The notes: generated by a model not told the origin, from the letters alone. Shown: positions 7,921 through 17,132, numbered from the stretch's first letter. The stretch: 64,000 nucleotides of DNA from Thiothrix winogradskyi (GCF_021650935.1 NZ_CP091244.1:1488001-1552000); one strand, 5' to 3'. Numbers and translations: made by a program.

Positions 7921-8523
7921 ATGCTGCACATGATCAGCTTGAACCAACTAATCCTGCGCACTGACGTAAGTGGGATGCCGTTGGAATGGATTCATTTCCA
8001 AACGGCAGTCAAACTTTATTATTCTGAGCAAGTGGCTTACACCTGCGGGACTCCCATTCTCGCCATTCGGGGCGGTATCAACGCCATCACCGGGCAACGT
8101 AGCCGGATTATCCTGAATTCCATCATTGCCACACACGGCAGCAAGCAACAATTACACGAGTATTATGTACCACCACTCAGTAACCCCTTGCTGTTTCGGC
8201 GCGATAACCATATTTGCCTGTACTGCGGGCAACATTTTCAGGAAAAAGATTTATCCCGTGACCATGTGCGCCCTTTAGTGCTAGGTGGTCCCGATCGTTG
8301 GACCAATGCTGTCACTGCGTGTAAATCGTGTAATAGCCGTAAAGGCGGACGTACCCCAGAGCAGGCGCACATGCCCTTATTGGCTGTGCCATTCCAACCC
8401 ACGTATGCAGAATATATTTTTTTGCAGGGGCGCAATATTCTCGCGGATCAGATGGAGTTTTTGAGTGCGCATTTCCCCCGAACCAGCAAATTACGTGAGC
8501 GCGGGCAATTGGGCGGATTTTAG
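7921..8523 (+). CDS. HNH endonuclease family protein
   Basis: A 200-residue protein with an HNH/McrA-like nuclease core. A first zinc pair CLYC lies near residue 99, then the catalytic-type SRDHVRPLVLGGPD segment with its His, an Asn-containing WTNAVTACKSCN with the second Cys pair, and a closing KGGRTPEQA. Stand-alone HNH proteins of this layout are common in gammaproteobacteria and are of uncertain function, possibly DNA repair or nicking. No recombinase or restriction partner is adjacent. Alternative ATGs at 7921 and 7930 differ by three residues. Confidence 0.9.
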   Translation: MLHMISLNQLILRTDVSGMPLEWIHFQTAVKLYYSEQVAYTCGTPILAIRGGINAITGQRSRIILNSIIATHGSKQQLHEYYVPPLSNPLLFRRDNHICLYCGQHFQEKDLSRDHVRPLVLGGPDRWTNAVTACKSCNSRKGGRTPEQAHMPLLAVPFQPTYAEYIFLQGRNILADQMEFLSAHFPRTSKLRERGQLGGF

Positions 8524-8582
8524 TTGCGCTGCCACGCGGATTTTTGCCTATAGTCATAGCGTGTTCATCAAGGAATTGCTCC

Positions 8583-9362
8583 ATGCCTGAGTCAAGTTCG
8601 TTCTGGAGTTGGTTGTTGTCGTTGTTTCGGCCGCGTCGTCCGGCTCCAGTGGTACCGGCAAGTCCACCGCCGGTTACTCCGCCTCCCAGTGTTACGTCAC
8701 CGCCAATCGCTACCGAACCGGAACGGGCGGCTATTGTGGCAGAATTACAGGATGCTCCTGCTTTGCCGCCCCCGCCGCCACGGCGACCTCCCGCATTAAC
8801 CCCCTTAGAGAATACGCCGCCATTACCGGATATTGATGTGGGGATATTGGAACAGGTGTTGCCACAGGAAGGGCCGAAGTTAGGTTTTCGGCTATTGTGG
8901 AATAACCATCCAACAGTTGAGACGGGGGAAACCTTTCCGTGCCGCGATGCTGAGGGCAACCCTCACTTTGGGAATCAGTGCGCCATCTTGATGGGAACGT
9001 GTTTATTGCGCAGTAATTTGTTGCAAGGCTATGACAAAACCACCTGTTGGTATCGCGGGCATAAAGGTCACACGTTACGGGCACGTGAGGTGGCAGATTG
9101 GATGCGGCGTAATCCTGGGCGTTTTGGAGCGGTGGAAATTCGTCGCAATGTATCGTGGGGGGCATTCAAGGGGCGCACGGGATTTGTGTGTTTTCATAAT
9201 TTTTGGGGGGAGGGCAACCAAGGGGATCATATTGACTTGTGGGATGGCACGGGCATTTTGATGCGTGAGAAAAACCCGGATTGGGAAGGCCCGGCTCTGG
9301 CAGATGGTTCCTTGGACTATTTTGAGCGTTCGGAGGAAGTATGGTTTTGGCCCGTCCATTAA
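8583..9362 (+). CDS. Tae4-like cell-wall amidase with proline-rich N-terminus (candidate secreted effector)
   Basis: A 259-residue protein. Residues 1-80 form a Pro-rich linker with a short aromatic/hydrophobic start but no clear signal peptide. Residues 100-259 resemble type VI amidase effector 4: a nucleophile segment NQCAILMG (Cys133) and a His-Asp segment GDHIDLWDG (His216) preceded by GRTGFVCFHNFWG. Tae4 enzymes cut the D-Glu to mDAP bond of peptidoglycan. The ATG at 8583 is chosen because AAGGA lies eight bases upstream. The gene overlaps the next one, a lipoprotein that may be its immunity protein. No secretion apparatus is seen in the window, so delivery by T6SS is inference; a housekeeping amidase is possible. 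Confidence 0.72.
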   Translation: MPESSSFWSWLLSLFRPRRPAPVVPASPPPVTPPPSVTSPPIATEPERAAIVAELQDAPALPPPPPRRPPALTPLENTPPLPDIDVGILEQVLPQEGPKLGFRLLWNNHPTVETGETFPCRDAEGNPHFGNQCAILMGTCLLRSNLLQGYDKTTCWYRGHKGHTLRAREVADWMRRNPGRFGAVEIRRNVSWGAFKGRTGFVCFHNFWGEGNQGDHIDLWDGTGILMREKNPDWEGPALADGSLDYFERSEEVWFWPVH

Positions 9363-9817
9363 TCTGCGCTGTGGCCTGCGTGTTGCTGTTGACAGCTTGC
9401 GAACCTGAGCGACAGCCTAATACGCAAGCGCTGGTGTTGCCTGAGCGTTTTACCACCCCGCACGTGACGGATCAGGCTCAAGCCGCAGGTTTGACCTTGG
9501 TGTTGAGTGATAATGGCGGTGGGTGTCAGTTGCAGGTGGGGAAAACGGCGCCGCCTGTTTGGCTTAAGCCGATGGCACCGTGTTATTTCATGAAGTCACC
9601 GGGAGCGGCACAAGCGCAAGTTTACCGGCATGATAAAACGACTGCGGTAGTGGCGGTGGTGGGGACACCCGTCAAAGGTAATCGTTGTGGGCGGGAGGTG
9701 CAGGGTTTGGTCATCAAGGGCGGGGCAGTAACACCTTCTGCTTATGTGATGCAGGGCAGCGTCCACTGCGCTGATCAAGGCTTACAAAATTTCCAGTATG
9801 AGTTATTTGCAAAATAA
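9341..9817 (+). CDS. Lipoprotein, candidate immunity protein for the Tae4-like amidase
   Basis: A 158-residue protein with a lipoprotein signal peptide ending in the lipobox LLTAC (Cys near residue 20), so it should be lipidated and sit in the periplasm. The start is set by GGAGGA before the ATG at 9341, which lies 22 bases inside the preceding amidase gene; such overlap means tight co-expression. The mature part has four further Cys and no recognised domain. Periplasmic location, tight coupling and absence of a known family fit an immunity protein, but no sequence motif of Tai4 was identified. Confidence 0.68.
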   Translation: MVLARPLICAVACVLLLTACEPERQPNTQALVLPERFTTPHVTDQAQAAGLTLVLSDNGGGCQLQVGKTAPPVWLKPMAPCYFMKSPGAAQAQVYRHDKTTAVVAVVGTPVKGNRCGREVQGLVIKGGAVTPSAYVMQGSVHCADQGLQNFQYELFAK

Positions 9818-9831
9818 AGGGGTGGGAAAAG

Positions 9832-10374
9832 TTAATCGCCTTCTACAACAAAACTTGCGCCAAAGTTGGCGGGGTAACGGCTACGGAGTTTAGTCTGCAA
9901 GGTTTCAGCTTGCTTGCGTGAAGAGAATGCGCCGACCCGTAATTTGAACATTAGTCCACGCGGTGTGTTTAAACTGACCAGATAAGCATCATAACCATCT
10001 TGGGCAAGGGCATCGCGCCAACCGTACAATTGTCTGGAATCATAACCCGCCGCTACCTGTACGGCGTAGCGATTGGTGGTATAGCGTGTGTCTTCGCGGT
10101 CGCGAATGACGGGGGTGGGCTTGCGTTGTTGCGCTTGAATGTAGTTATTGCTGGGTTCCCATACGTCGTCGTTGCGGGGATTGTTGTTATTACTGCTGCC
10201 AAGATTCCACTCTGAAAGGTTAGGGCGATAATTAATAAAAGGTAGTTTTCCTGCTTTATACAAAACCACAAGCGTGACCACGCCCACTACCAATATCAGG
10301 GAATGAATCATTTTAAAGACAAAGCCGCGCTGTTGACGGAAGGAACTCGATGACACGCTACTGGAATGCTTCAC
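9832..10374 (-). CDS. SPOR-domain membrane protein
   Basis: A 180-residue bitopic inner-membrane protein: short cytoplasmic N-terminus, one helix at about residues 23-41, an Asn/Pro-rich periplasmic linker, then a SPOR domain at about 100-178 (RYAVQVAAGYDSRQL start, LFKLRVGAFSSRKQAE centre). SPOR domains bind glycan strands lacking stem peptides and recruit proteins to the division septum. It may therefore be a cell-division accessory factor of the DamX/FtsN type, although it is shorter than FtsN. It converges with the lipoprotein gene. Confidence 0.88.
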   Translation of the reverse strand: MKHSSSVSSSSFRQQRGFVFKMIHSLILVVGVVTLVVLYKAGKLPFINYRPNLSEWNLGSSNNNNPRNDDVWEPSNNYIQAQQRKPTPVIRDREDTRYTTNRYAVQVAAGYDSRQLYGWRDALAQDGYDAYLVSLNTPRGLMFKLRVGAFSSRKQAETLQTKLRSRYPANFGASFVVEGD

Positions 10375-10456
10375 TCCGACCTCTTTTGACCTATTGCTGC
10401 CCTATGACTATAGCCAAAAAGACAGGGATAAGGGAGGTTGAGTTGCGTTAAAATTC

Positions 10457-11302
10457 ATGGTTTCGGTCATGAATGGATTGGCGATGACTTCCGACATCTG
10501 GAATGCTGACTTCGATACCTTACATCCCTGCTTTCAGCAGTTACGTAACCGTTGTTGTTGGGCAGGGTTAACGGACTGGCCTGCGTGTGAATGCTTGAAT
10601 CAATTATTGCCAGCGGCGTTGTGCGCTCAGTCGGGGTTGCCAGTGCGTTTTTTTCCGCAAGATAATACGCTGCCATTTCCTGAGTTGTATTATGAAGAGC
10701 GTATTTTTCAGCATGGCATGGTGGCGACTCGTGCGAATTGGCACGATTTTTTTAATGCCCTAATGTGGAGTGTATTTCCACAGACCAAGGTGATGATTAA
10801 TGCTTTGCACGCGGCTGACATCCAGCAGTACGGTAAACCGCGCACGCCTCAGCGGGATGCATTGACGGTGTTGGATGAAAGCGGGGTGATCATTGTTGCC
10901 AGTCGGCGTGAGTGTCTGCAATACGTGATGGATTTCGCGTGGGAAACCTTGTTTTGGCAGGAACGGGCGGCGTGGGGGCAGGAAATTGCGTGTTTTATGA
11001 TTGGTCATGCGACGCTGGAAAAAATGCTGACGCCGTATGTGGGGGTGACTGCCCATGCGCTCTTGGTGGAAGTGACGCCAGCGTTTTTCCACATGCCGCT
11101 GGCACAACAGCACGCTTATCTGGATCAGGTGGTATCCGGGCAATTGCAGCAAGGTAGCTTGGCTTCCACCGCTTGTATGAATCCGTTTCCGCTGCTGGGT
11201 GTCCCTGGTTGGTGGGACAATACGACGCCAGACTTTTACCGAAATACGGGCTATTTCCGTGGAAAAAACCGTGAGCGTGTGGTGCAAATCATTGCCGCAT
11301 AA
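10457..11302 (+). CDS. DUF3025 family protein
   Basis: A 281-residue soluble protein matching DUF3025: the signature block is YYEERIFQHGMVATR followed by NWHDFFNALMWSVFP and a KVMINALH strand (residues 80-120). A later AWGQEIACFMIGHATLEKML segment and an FPLLGVPGWW motif are also typical. Members are found in proteobacteria and have no known activity. ATGs at 10457, 10469 and 10484 are all possible; the alignable region starts after the last of these, so the N-terminus is uncertain by up to nine residues. Confidence 0.85.
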   Translation: MVSVMNGLAMTSDIWNADFDTLHPCFQQLRNRCCWAGLTDWPACECLNQLLPAALCAQSGLPVRFFPQDNTLPFPELYYEERIFQHGMVATRANWHDFFNALMWSVFPQTKVMINALHAADIQQYGKPRTPQRDALTVLDESGVIIVASRRECLQYVMDFAWETLFWQERAAWGQEIACFMIGHATLEKMLTPYVGVTAHALLVEVTPAFFHMPLAQQHAYLDQVVSGQLQQGSLASTACMNPFPLLGVPGWWDNTTPDFYRNTGYFRGKNRERVVQIIAA

Positions 11303-11390
11303 TTTTCCGACCGTTTGGGGGGAAACTGCTTGCATGTTTCCTCTGCATCCCTAAAATGGGTTCGCATTATAATAATAAAGAAATACGATT

Positions 11391-13124
11391 ATGCAGGTTG
11401 CGACATCCCATGCTCCAGCCGCACTGTTTGGCGAACGGCTGGTCAAACTAGGCAAACTAAAACCTTCTGATTTGGAACGTGCATTGCGGGCGCAGGCGGA
11501 AATTCGTCAGCCGCTGGGCAGTGTGTTAGTCCGTTTAGGAATGCTCACCGAACAAGAAGTCGCGTTCGTGTTGTCACGTCATCTGAATGTGCGCATGGCA
11601 CTCAGCAAAGACTACCCTTCGTTACCCATCGAAAACCTCGGCATTGCCATTAATTACATGCGCAACGCGGAAATTGTTCCCTTGCAAGCGGGGGAAGAGC
11701 GTTTGGTCGTGGCAATGTCTAACCCGCAGGATGAATTTACCTGTCAGGCGATTTGCATGGCAAGCGGCAAATTGGTTGAGCCATTGTTGGGGCTACCTAC
11801 TGAAATTCGTGCCAATATCGAGCGTTTGTATGGCGCGGAAGCCAGCAAAAAAGAATCGGGTGGGGATGGAGGCGACGAGTTTGAAATTACCAGCCAAGAT
11901 CACAATCTGGATGACATTGAACACCTGAAGGACATGGCGAGTGAAGCGCCCGTGATTCGCTTGGTGAACCAGATTATGACCAATGCGATGAGCCAACGCG
12001 CGTCCGACATTCACATTGAGCCGTTTGAAACCCACCTGAAAGTGCGTTACCGGATTGACGGGGTGATTCACGAAGTCGAATCGCCGCCACCACAATTGAC
12101 TGCCGCAATTATTTCACGCCTCAAATTGATGGCACGGCTGAATATTGCCGAGCGCCGTTTGCCGCAAGACGGGCGTATTCAACTCCGTGCGCAAGGCAAA
12201 GAAATCGACATGCGGGTTTCCACCGTACCGACCATGCACGGTGAAAGTGTGGTCATGCGTTTGCTGGATAAGCACAGCGTCAAGCTGGATCTGAATACGC
12301 TGGGCTTTTCCGATGACAATTTGCGCAAAGTGCAGCAGCAATTGGATGCGCCGCACGGAGTTATTCTGGTCACAGGGCCGACGGGTTCGGGGAAAACCAC
12401 CACGCTGTATTCGGCGCTGACCCAGCTCAACACCCCAGAAAACAAAGTGCTGACGGTCGAAGATCCGGTGGAATACGAACTCGAAGGCATTAATCAAATT
12501 CAAGCGAACCCCAAAATTGGGTTGAATTTTGCCGACGCATTACGTTCCATTGTGCGCCAAGACCCAGACATTATTATGATCGGGGAAATGCGTGACGTGG
12601 AAACGGCGCGGATTGCGATTCAATCGGCGTTGACGGGTCACTTGGTGTTGTCCACCTTGCATACCAATGATGCTGCCAGCGGTATTACCCGTCTCATGGA
12701 CATGGGGATTGAAGATTATCTAATCACATCCACGGTGAATGGCATTTTGGCACAACGTTTGGTGCGTCGTTTGTGTCCCCAGTGCCGCGAATCTCATTCG
12801 GTATTGCCGGAGATCGAGCAAGAACTCGGTTTGCGCCGTTATCAACCGGAGGGGGAGTTGCGTTTGTGGCACGCCAAAGGTTGCAGTGCCTGTGGCAATT
12901 CTGGCTACAAAGGGCGCAGTGCGATTCACGAAGTGTTGGTAATGGATGACCCTTTGCGCCGCTTAATCCTCAAGCACGAAGACGCGGGAGTGTTGCAAGA
13001 ACAAGCGCGTAAAGGCGGAATGCGCACCATGTACGAAGACGGTTTGTACAAAGCCCTCAAAGGCGTAACCACGCTGGAAGAAGTATTGCGTGTGGCGGAG
13101 GAAACCCCGAATGCCCACGTATAG
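11391..13124 (+). CDS. gspE: Type II secretion ATPase GspE
   Basis: A 577-residue cytoplasmic secretion ATPase that energises pseudopilus assembly. In order: N1E-type domain (residues 1-150), N2 domain, Walker A GPTGSGKTTT at 329-338, Asp box, Walker B with DPDIIMIGEMRD, His box, and a C-terminal four-Cys zinc module (CPQC near 462 and CSACGNSGYKGR near 495) that separates GspE/PilB-type enzymes from retraction ATPases. It is first of seven overlapping or abutting gsp genes. gspC, D, L, M and N are not adjacent. Confidence 0.95.
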   Translation: MQVATSHAPAALFGERLVKLGKLKPSDLERALRAQAEIRQPLGSVLVRLGMLTEQEVAFVLSRHLNVRMALSKDYPSLPIENLGIAINYMRNAEIVPLQAGEERLVVAMSNPQDEFTCQAICMASGKLVEPLLGLPTEIRANIERLYGAEASKKESGGDGGDEFEITSQDHNLDDIEHLKDMASEAPVIRLVNQIMTNAMSQRASDIHIEPFETHLKVRYRIDGVIHEVESPPPQLTAAIISRLKLMARLNIAERRLPQDGRIQLRAQGKEIDMRVSTVPTMHGESVVMRLLDKHSVKLDLNTLGFSDDNLRKVQQQLDAPHGVILVTGPTGSGKTTTLYSALTQLNTPENKVLTVEDPVEYELEGINQIQANPKIGLNFADALRSIVRQDPDIIMIGEMRDVETARIAIQSALTGHLVLSTLHTNDAASGITRLMDMGIEDYLITSTVNGILAQRLVRRLCPQCRESHSVLPEIEQELGLRRYQPEGELRLWHAKGCSACGNSGYKGRSAIHEVLVMDDPLRRLILKHEDAGVLQEQARKGGMRTMYEDGLYKALKGVTTLEEVLRVAEETPNAHV

Positions 13125-14343
13125 CTACAAAGCCATTACCCCCCAAGGTGTGGCAAAAGAAGGCAGGTTGGAAGCTGCGAATGAAGCCCAGGCGGCAGAA
13201 AGCCTGAATGCCCAAGGACTGATTCCGATCAAAATCGAAGCGGGGAAAGGTACGGCTAATGTGTCTTCCGGCACGGCACAGAAAAAATCCAGGGGTTTGT
13301 TTGCCAGCAAAGCGGTAAGTCAGCCCGACATTATGGCGTTGACGCAGCAACTCTCGACCATGTTGCGGGCAGGTTTGCCGCTAGACCGTGCCTTGGGCAT
13401 TTTGCTGGAAATTGGCGATAAACCGGCGGTGCTGGAATTGGTGCAAGGTATCCAAAATCAGGTGCGCAGCGGCAAACGTTTCGCGGATTCACTGGAAACC
13501 AGCGGCAAATTTTCCAAGTTTTACATCAATATGGTGCGAGCAGGGGAAGCGGGTGGTTCGATTGACGATGCCTTGGCGCGTTTGGTGGAATACATGGCGC
13601 GTGCAAAAGAGTTGCGTGGCACGGTGATTTCGGCATTGATTTACCCAGCGATTTTGGCATTTGTGGCGGTGGTGTCGATTTTTGCGCTATTGGCGTTTGT
13701 TGTACCGCAATTTGCGCAAATGTTCGGTGACATGGGGGCGGAATTACCGACGATTACCAAGGTGGTGATGGGGACTGCGGCGACCTTGCGCGATTATTGG
13801 TGGGCGGTATTGGGCGGGTTTTTGCTGATTTTGATGCTGGTGCAATACGTATTTAGCAATGAAAAAGCACGTACCGGATTGGATCGCAGTATGTTGCGCT
13901 GGCCCTTGGTTGGTGATTTGGTCGGCAAGATTGAAACCGCCCGCTTTTCGCGCAGCTTAGGCACGTTGCTACACAATGGTGTGCCGTTACTCGGTGCGTT
14001 GAAAATTGCCAAAAATACCGTGGGCAACCGCGTCATGGCAGCAGCAGTAGAGGAATCTGCCGATAGCCTTAAGCAAGGCGAAAGCCTCACCCGTACATTA
14101 TTAAGCAAAGGCGTGTTCCCCCCTTACGCCTTGCACATGTTGCGTGTCGGGGAAGAAACCGGGCGCATGGAAGAATTACTGCGTGAAGTTGCCGATATTT
14201 ATGACGATGAAGTCAAAACGTCGGTGAAACAGCTATTAGCCCTGCTGGAACCGGTGCTGATTCTGATCATGGCAGTTGCCATTTTGGTGATTATTGGGTC
14301 GGTATTGTTGCCGATGATCAATATGGCTGATTTGGTTAAGTAG
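13111..14343 (+). CDS. gspF: Type II secretion inner-membrane platform protein GspF
   Basis: A 410-residue polytopic platform protein with two T2SSF domains (about residues 65-190 and 270-395), each followed by hydrophobic helices (about 165-215 and 375-405), and the conserved N-terminus MPTYSYKAITPQG. The ATG at 13111 is used rather than an upstream GTG because the family begins there and GGAGGA lies just before it. It overlaps the end of gspE by 14 bases, indicating translational coupling. GspF links the ATPase to the growing pseudopilus. Confidence 0.94.
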   Translation: MPTYSYKAITPQGVAKEGRLEAANEAQAAESLNAQGLIPIKIEAGKGTANVSSGTAQKKSRGLFASKAVSQPDIMALTQQLSTMLRAGLPLDRALGILLEIGDKPAVLELVQGIQNQVRSGKRFADSLETSGKFSKFYINMVRAGEAGGSIDDALARLVEYMARAKELRGTVISALIYPAILAFVAVVSIFALLAFVVPQFAQMFGDMGAELPTITKVVMGTAATLRDYWWAVLGGFLLILMLVQYVFSNEKARTGLDRSMLRWPLVGDLVGKIETARFSRSLGTLLHNGVPLLGALKIAKNTVGNRVMAAAVEESADSLKQGESLTRTLLSKGVFPPYALHMLRVGEETGRMEELLREVADIYDDEVKTSVKQLLALLEPVLILIMAVAILVIIGSVLLPMINMADLVK

Positions 14344-14397
14344 TTTCCCAAGAAAACCACAAGCTATTGAAATTATAATAAATAACAAGGAGTTAAT

Positions 14398-14841
14398 ATG
14401 CAGTTCCAATCTAAACCACGCCTGTCTGCTACCCAACGCGGCTTCAGCTTGATCGAATTGATGATCGTGCTGGTAATTCTCGGCTTGATTGCCGGGATCG
14501 TCGGGCCACAAGCCATGAAATACCTCGGCAAGGGCAAAGGGCAGTCAACCAAAGTACAGATTGAAAACATCAGTGCCGCGCTGGATATGTACCGTTTGGA
14601 AGTGGGCAGTTACCCCACTTCCGCCGATGGTTTGAAAGCCTTAGTGACTGCACCTTCCAGTGCGCGTGGCTGGAATGGCCCTTATTTGAAAAAAGGCGAT
14701 GTGCCTAAAGATGCGTGGAACAATGACTATCAATACAAACGCCCCGGTAGTAACGGTCAGCCGTATGATTTGTTGTCATTTGGCGCGGACGGTGCAGCCG
14801 GTGGTGAAGGCGAAGATGCCGATATTACGCTCTGGAAATAA
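14398..14841 (+). CDS. gspG: Major pseudopilin GspG
   Basis: A 147-residue major pseudopilin. The prepilin peptidase site is RG-FSLIELMIVLVIL (cleavage after Gly near residue 14, with Glu at +5), followed by the single helix and a compact C-terminal domain. The C-terminal part shows GLKALVTAP, GWNGPYLKKGDVPKDAWN and the calcium-binding loop region DLLSFGADGAAGGEGEDADI. AAGGAG precedes the ATG. It polymerises into the type II pseudopilus. Confidence 0.95.
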   Translation: MQFQSKPRLSATQRGFSLIELMIVLVILGLIAGIVGPQAMKYLGKGKGQSTKVQIENISAALDMYRLEVGSYPTSADGLKALVTAPSSARGWNGPYLKKGDVPKDAWNNDYQYKRPGSNGQPYDLLSFGADGAAGGEGEDADITLWK

Positions 14842-15262
14842 CGGTTTCACTCTGCTCGAAGTCTTGCTGGTATTAATTATCGGCGGGCTATTGATGGGAG
14901 TGGTGGCAACCTCACTCTCCGAAGGGCCGGTGTTACGCAAAAGTAGCCGCGAAGTCGCGGCGAGTTTGCGTCATGCACGGGCGCAAGCGGTGATGCGTCA
15001 ACAGCCGACGCTGTGGAAAATGCACATTCAGGAAAAACGTTTCTGGATTGAGGGGGGTACAGCCGATACGGAACGCCATCTCAGTGCCGCGATTACCGCC
15101 AAAATCAACACCACTTCTTCCGAAGTCGATGCCGCCAATCAGGGCGGCATTCGCTTTTTTCCTGATGGCAGTTCCACTGGTGGCTCGGTGGAATTGACGC
15201 ACAACCAACAGACCTACAAGGTCAACGTGGAATGGGTGACGGGGCGTGTTTCAATCCAATAA
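14816..15262 (+). CDS. gspH: Minor pseudopilin GspH
   Basis: A 148-residue minor pseudopilin. The start at 14816 puts a short leader MPILRSGNNG ahead of the cleavage and helix motif FTLLEVLLVLIIGGLL, as the family requires; longer in-frame starts lie inside gspG and would give an over-long leader. It overlaps gspG by 26 bases. The C-terminal domain includes the GspH-type segment GIRFFPDGSSTGGSVEL near the end. It is part of the pseudopilus tip or shaft. Confidence 0.9.
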   Translation: MPILRSGNNGFTLLEVLLVLIIGGLLMGVVATSLSEGPVLRKSSREVAASLRHARAQAVMRQQPTLWKMHIQEKRFWIEGGTADTERHLSAAITAKINTTSSEVDAANQGGIRFFPDGSSTGGSVELTHNQQTYKVNVEWVTGRVSIQ

Positions 15263-15641
15263 AGGTTTTTCCCTGCTCGAGGTGCTGGTCGCTTTCGTGG
15301 TCATGGGTTTGGTGGTTGGGGTTTTGCTGCAATTATTTGGCTCATCCATGCGCAGTGTGGCGTTGGCGGATGAATACAGCTTTGCCATACAGGTCGCTGA
15401 ATCCCGCTTAGCGGCGGTGGGCAATGACATTGAGGTGGAGGAAGGCAACGTCAGCGGTGAAGAACAAGGTTCCGGCTACCGTTGGGAGGTGCAAATGTCC
15501 CCGCTCGAACTCGGCGAAGCGTTGGAAAAACTACCCGTTTCCTTGCAGCTTTACCGGGTGGAAGTCGTCGTGACCTGGAAAAGTGGCGATAGCTCGCGTG
15601 AGTTCCACCTCTCTTCCCTGCGTTTTGGGGAGGCAATATGA
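15246..15641 (+). CDS. gspI: Minor pseudopilin GspI
   Basis: A 131-residue minor pseudopilin with the leader MFQSNKG and helix FSLLEVLVAFVVMGL. A GTG start lies 17 bases inside gspH. The C-terminal strand region has the YRWEVQMSPLE and LYRVEVVVTW blocks expected of GspI, which with GspJ and GspK forms the initiating tip complex. Confidence 0.9.
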   Translation: MFQSNKGFSLLEVLVAFVVMGLVVGVLLQLFGSSMRSVALADEYSFAIQVAESRLAAVGNDIEVEEGNVSGEEQGSGYRWEVQMSPLELGEALEKLPVSLQLYRVEVVVTWKSGDSSREFHLSSLRFGEAI

Positions 15642-16255
15642 GGCAACGCGGTTTTACTTTGCTGGAAATGTTGATTGCGTTTTCGTTGGTTTCCTTGCTG
15701 TTTCTCGCCTTATTCGCCAGTTTCAACACCATTGGGCGCAGTTGGGATGCGGCAGATACGCGCATGAATAAAACCGAAGACATGCGCCTGATCAGTGACT
15801 TTCTGCGTCGCCAGTTGGGGCAGGCGATGGTGGTGCGTATTGCCGGTGAAAAAGAAGCCAAAGTGTATGCGTTTGAGGGAACGGCAACTTCCTTGCGTTA
15901 TGCCGCGCCGTTGCAACCCTTGCAGCATCAAGGCGGCGTGTTTCTGATCGAACTCAATATTGTGGCGGGCAAAGACGCTAAAAAACTGGAAATGCTGTTC
16001 GCCCCGTATCGCCCGGAACTGACGTGGGAGGATGCGTTTGCAGAGGCAGAGCCAGTATTGATTTTCGAGGGCTTGCAAGCGGCTGAGTTTGAGTATTTCG
16101 GTGCGGAAGCAGAGGGCAAAGACCCGGATTGGACATCCGATTGGGAAGACAAGCCGCGCTACCCCGATATGCTGAAACTCACCTTGGCGGATAAAGAACG
16201 TGCTTGGCCTGAGCTGTTGGTGGATTTGCCACAGGTAACTGATTATGCGAAATAA
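15638..16255 (+). CDS. gspJ: Minor pseudopilin GspJ
   Basis: A 205-residue tip pseudopilin with the short leader MRQRG before FTLLEMLIAFSLVSLLFL, starting in an ATGA overlap with gspI. Helpful landmarks are MRLISDFLRRQLGQA after the helix and the C-terminal PDMLKLTLADKERAWPEL, matching GspJ rather than GspH. It acts with GspI and GspK at the pseudopilus tip. Confidence 0.92.
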   Translation: MRQRGFTLLEMLIAFSLVSLLFLALFASFNTIGRSWDAADTRMNKTEDMRLISDFLRRQLGQAMVVRIAGEKEAKVYAFEGTATSLRYAAPLQPLQHQGGVFLIELNIVAGKDAKKLEMLFAPYRPELTWEDAFAEAEPVLIFEGLQAAEFEYFGAEAEGKDPDWTSDWEDKPRYPDMLKLTLADKERAWPELLVDLPQVTDYAK

Positions 16256-17132
16256 ACAATCCGGGGTTGCCATGATCGTCGTGTTATGGATGATCATGGT
16301 CATGATGACGCTGGCTGCCAGTTTGTTATACGCCACGCGCACCGAAACCAGCATGGTGGATTACGCTCGCCGCAGTGCGCAGGCACGAGCTGTGGCGGAT
16401 GCGGCGGCACATTACACGGTGCTGCAATTATTCCTGCCCAATAAAGAGCGGGAACTCAAGCTTGGCGGTGCGCCTTTACTGTGGGAGTACGAGGGTATGA
16501 AAGCCGAAATCCGGGTGGTGGGTGAAAACGGTCTTATCGACATCAATTACGCCAGCCGCCCTTTACTGCAATTGATTTTTGAGCAAGCGGGTTTGGATGA
16601 ACAATCTACCCAAAACATGCTGGATATTCTGGAAGATTTCCGCGATGTTGATGATCTCAAACGTATTAACGGTGCAGAAGATGGGGATTATAAGAATGCA
16701 GGCTTGCTGTTTGGGGCAAAAGATGCGCCATTTGAACGCATTGAGGAATTGCAACAAGTCTTAGGGATGACACCGCAGCTTTACCAAGCCATGACGCGCT
16801 TTCTCACGGTGAATTCTGGCGCGGCAGGCATTAATCCCATGTTGGCTCCACGTCAAATGCTGCTGCTGCTGGCGGAAGGTGATGCCGCTAAAGTTGATGC
16901 TTATATGCTTCAGCGCGAGGAGTCCGAGGGGCAGTACGTGCAACCTGATTTCGGGGGGGCGTTTATTGATGCCAGCCAACAGCCTTTGTATCGGATGCAA
17001 ATCAGAGTTTATACCGACGAAACCGCTCCCCCGTATTTTGAAGAGCGGTCGTTGCGCCTAAGACCTGGGCAAACCCCGCCGTTTGTTAATTATTTCCGTA
17101 TCTTGCAAGAATCTTCCGCGCAGTTTGAGTAA
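16245..17132 (+). CDS. gspK: Minor pseudopilin GspK
   Basis: A 295-residue tip pseudopilin, longer than the others because of the alpha-helical insert domain typical of GspK. The leader MRNKQSG precedes VAMIVVLWMIMVMM; as usual for GspK the +5 residue is not Glu. The segment GLIDINYASRPLLQLIFEQ and the FRDVDDLKRINGAEDGDY region are characteristic. It overlaps gspJ by 11 bases and its 3' end overlaps the convergent wecA-like gene by 47 bases. Confidence 0.92.
   Translation: MRNKQSGVAMIVVLWMIMVMMTLAASLLYATRTETSMVDYARRSAQARAVADAAAHYTVLQLFLPNKERELKLGGAPLLWEYEGMKAEIRVVGENGLIDINYASRPLLQLIFEQAGLDEQSTQNMLDILEDFRDVDDLKRINGAEDGDYKNAGLLFGAKDAPFERIEELQQVLGMTPQLYQAMTRFLTVNSGAAGINPMLAPRQMLLLLAEGDAAKVDAYMLQREESEGQYVQPDFGGAFIDASQQPLYRMQIRVYTDETAPPYFEERSLRLRPGQTPPFVNYFRILQESSAQFE

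Noticed and set aside
14816..14841. Longer start for gspH inside gspG
   Set aside because: It would place over 45 residues before the prepilin cleavage motif, which the prepilin peptidase family does not accept.
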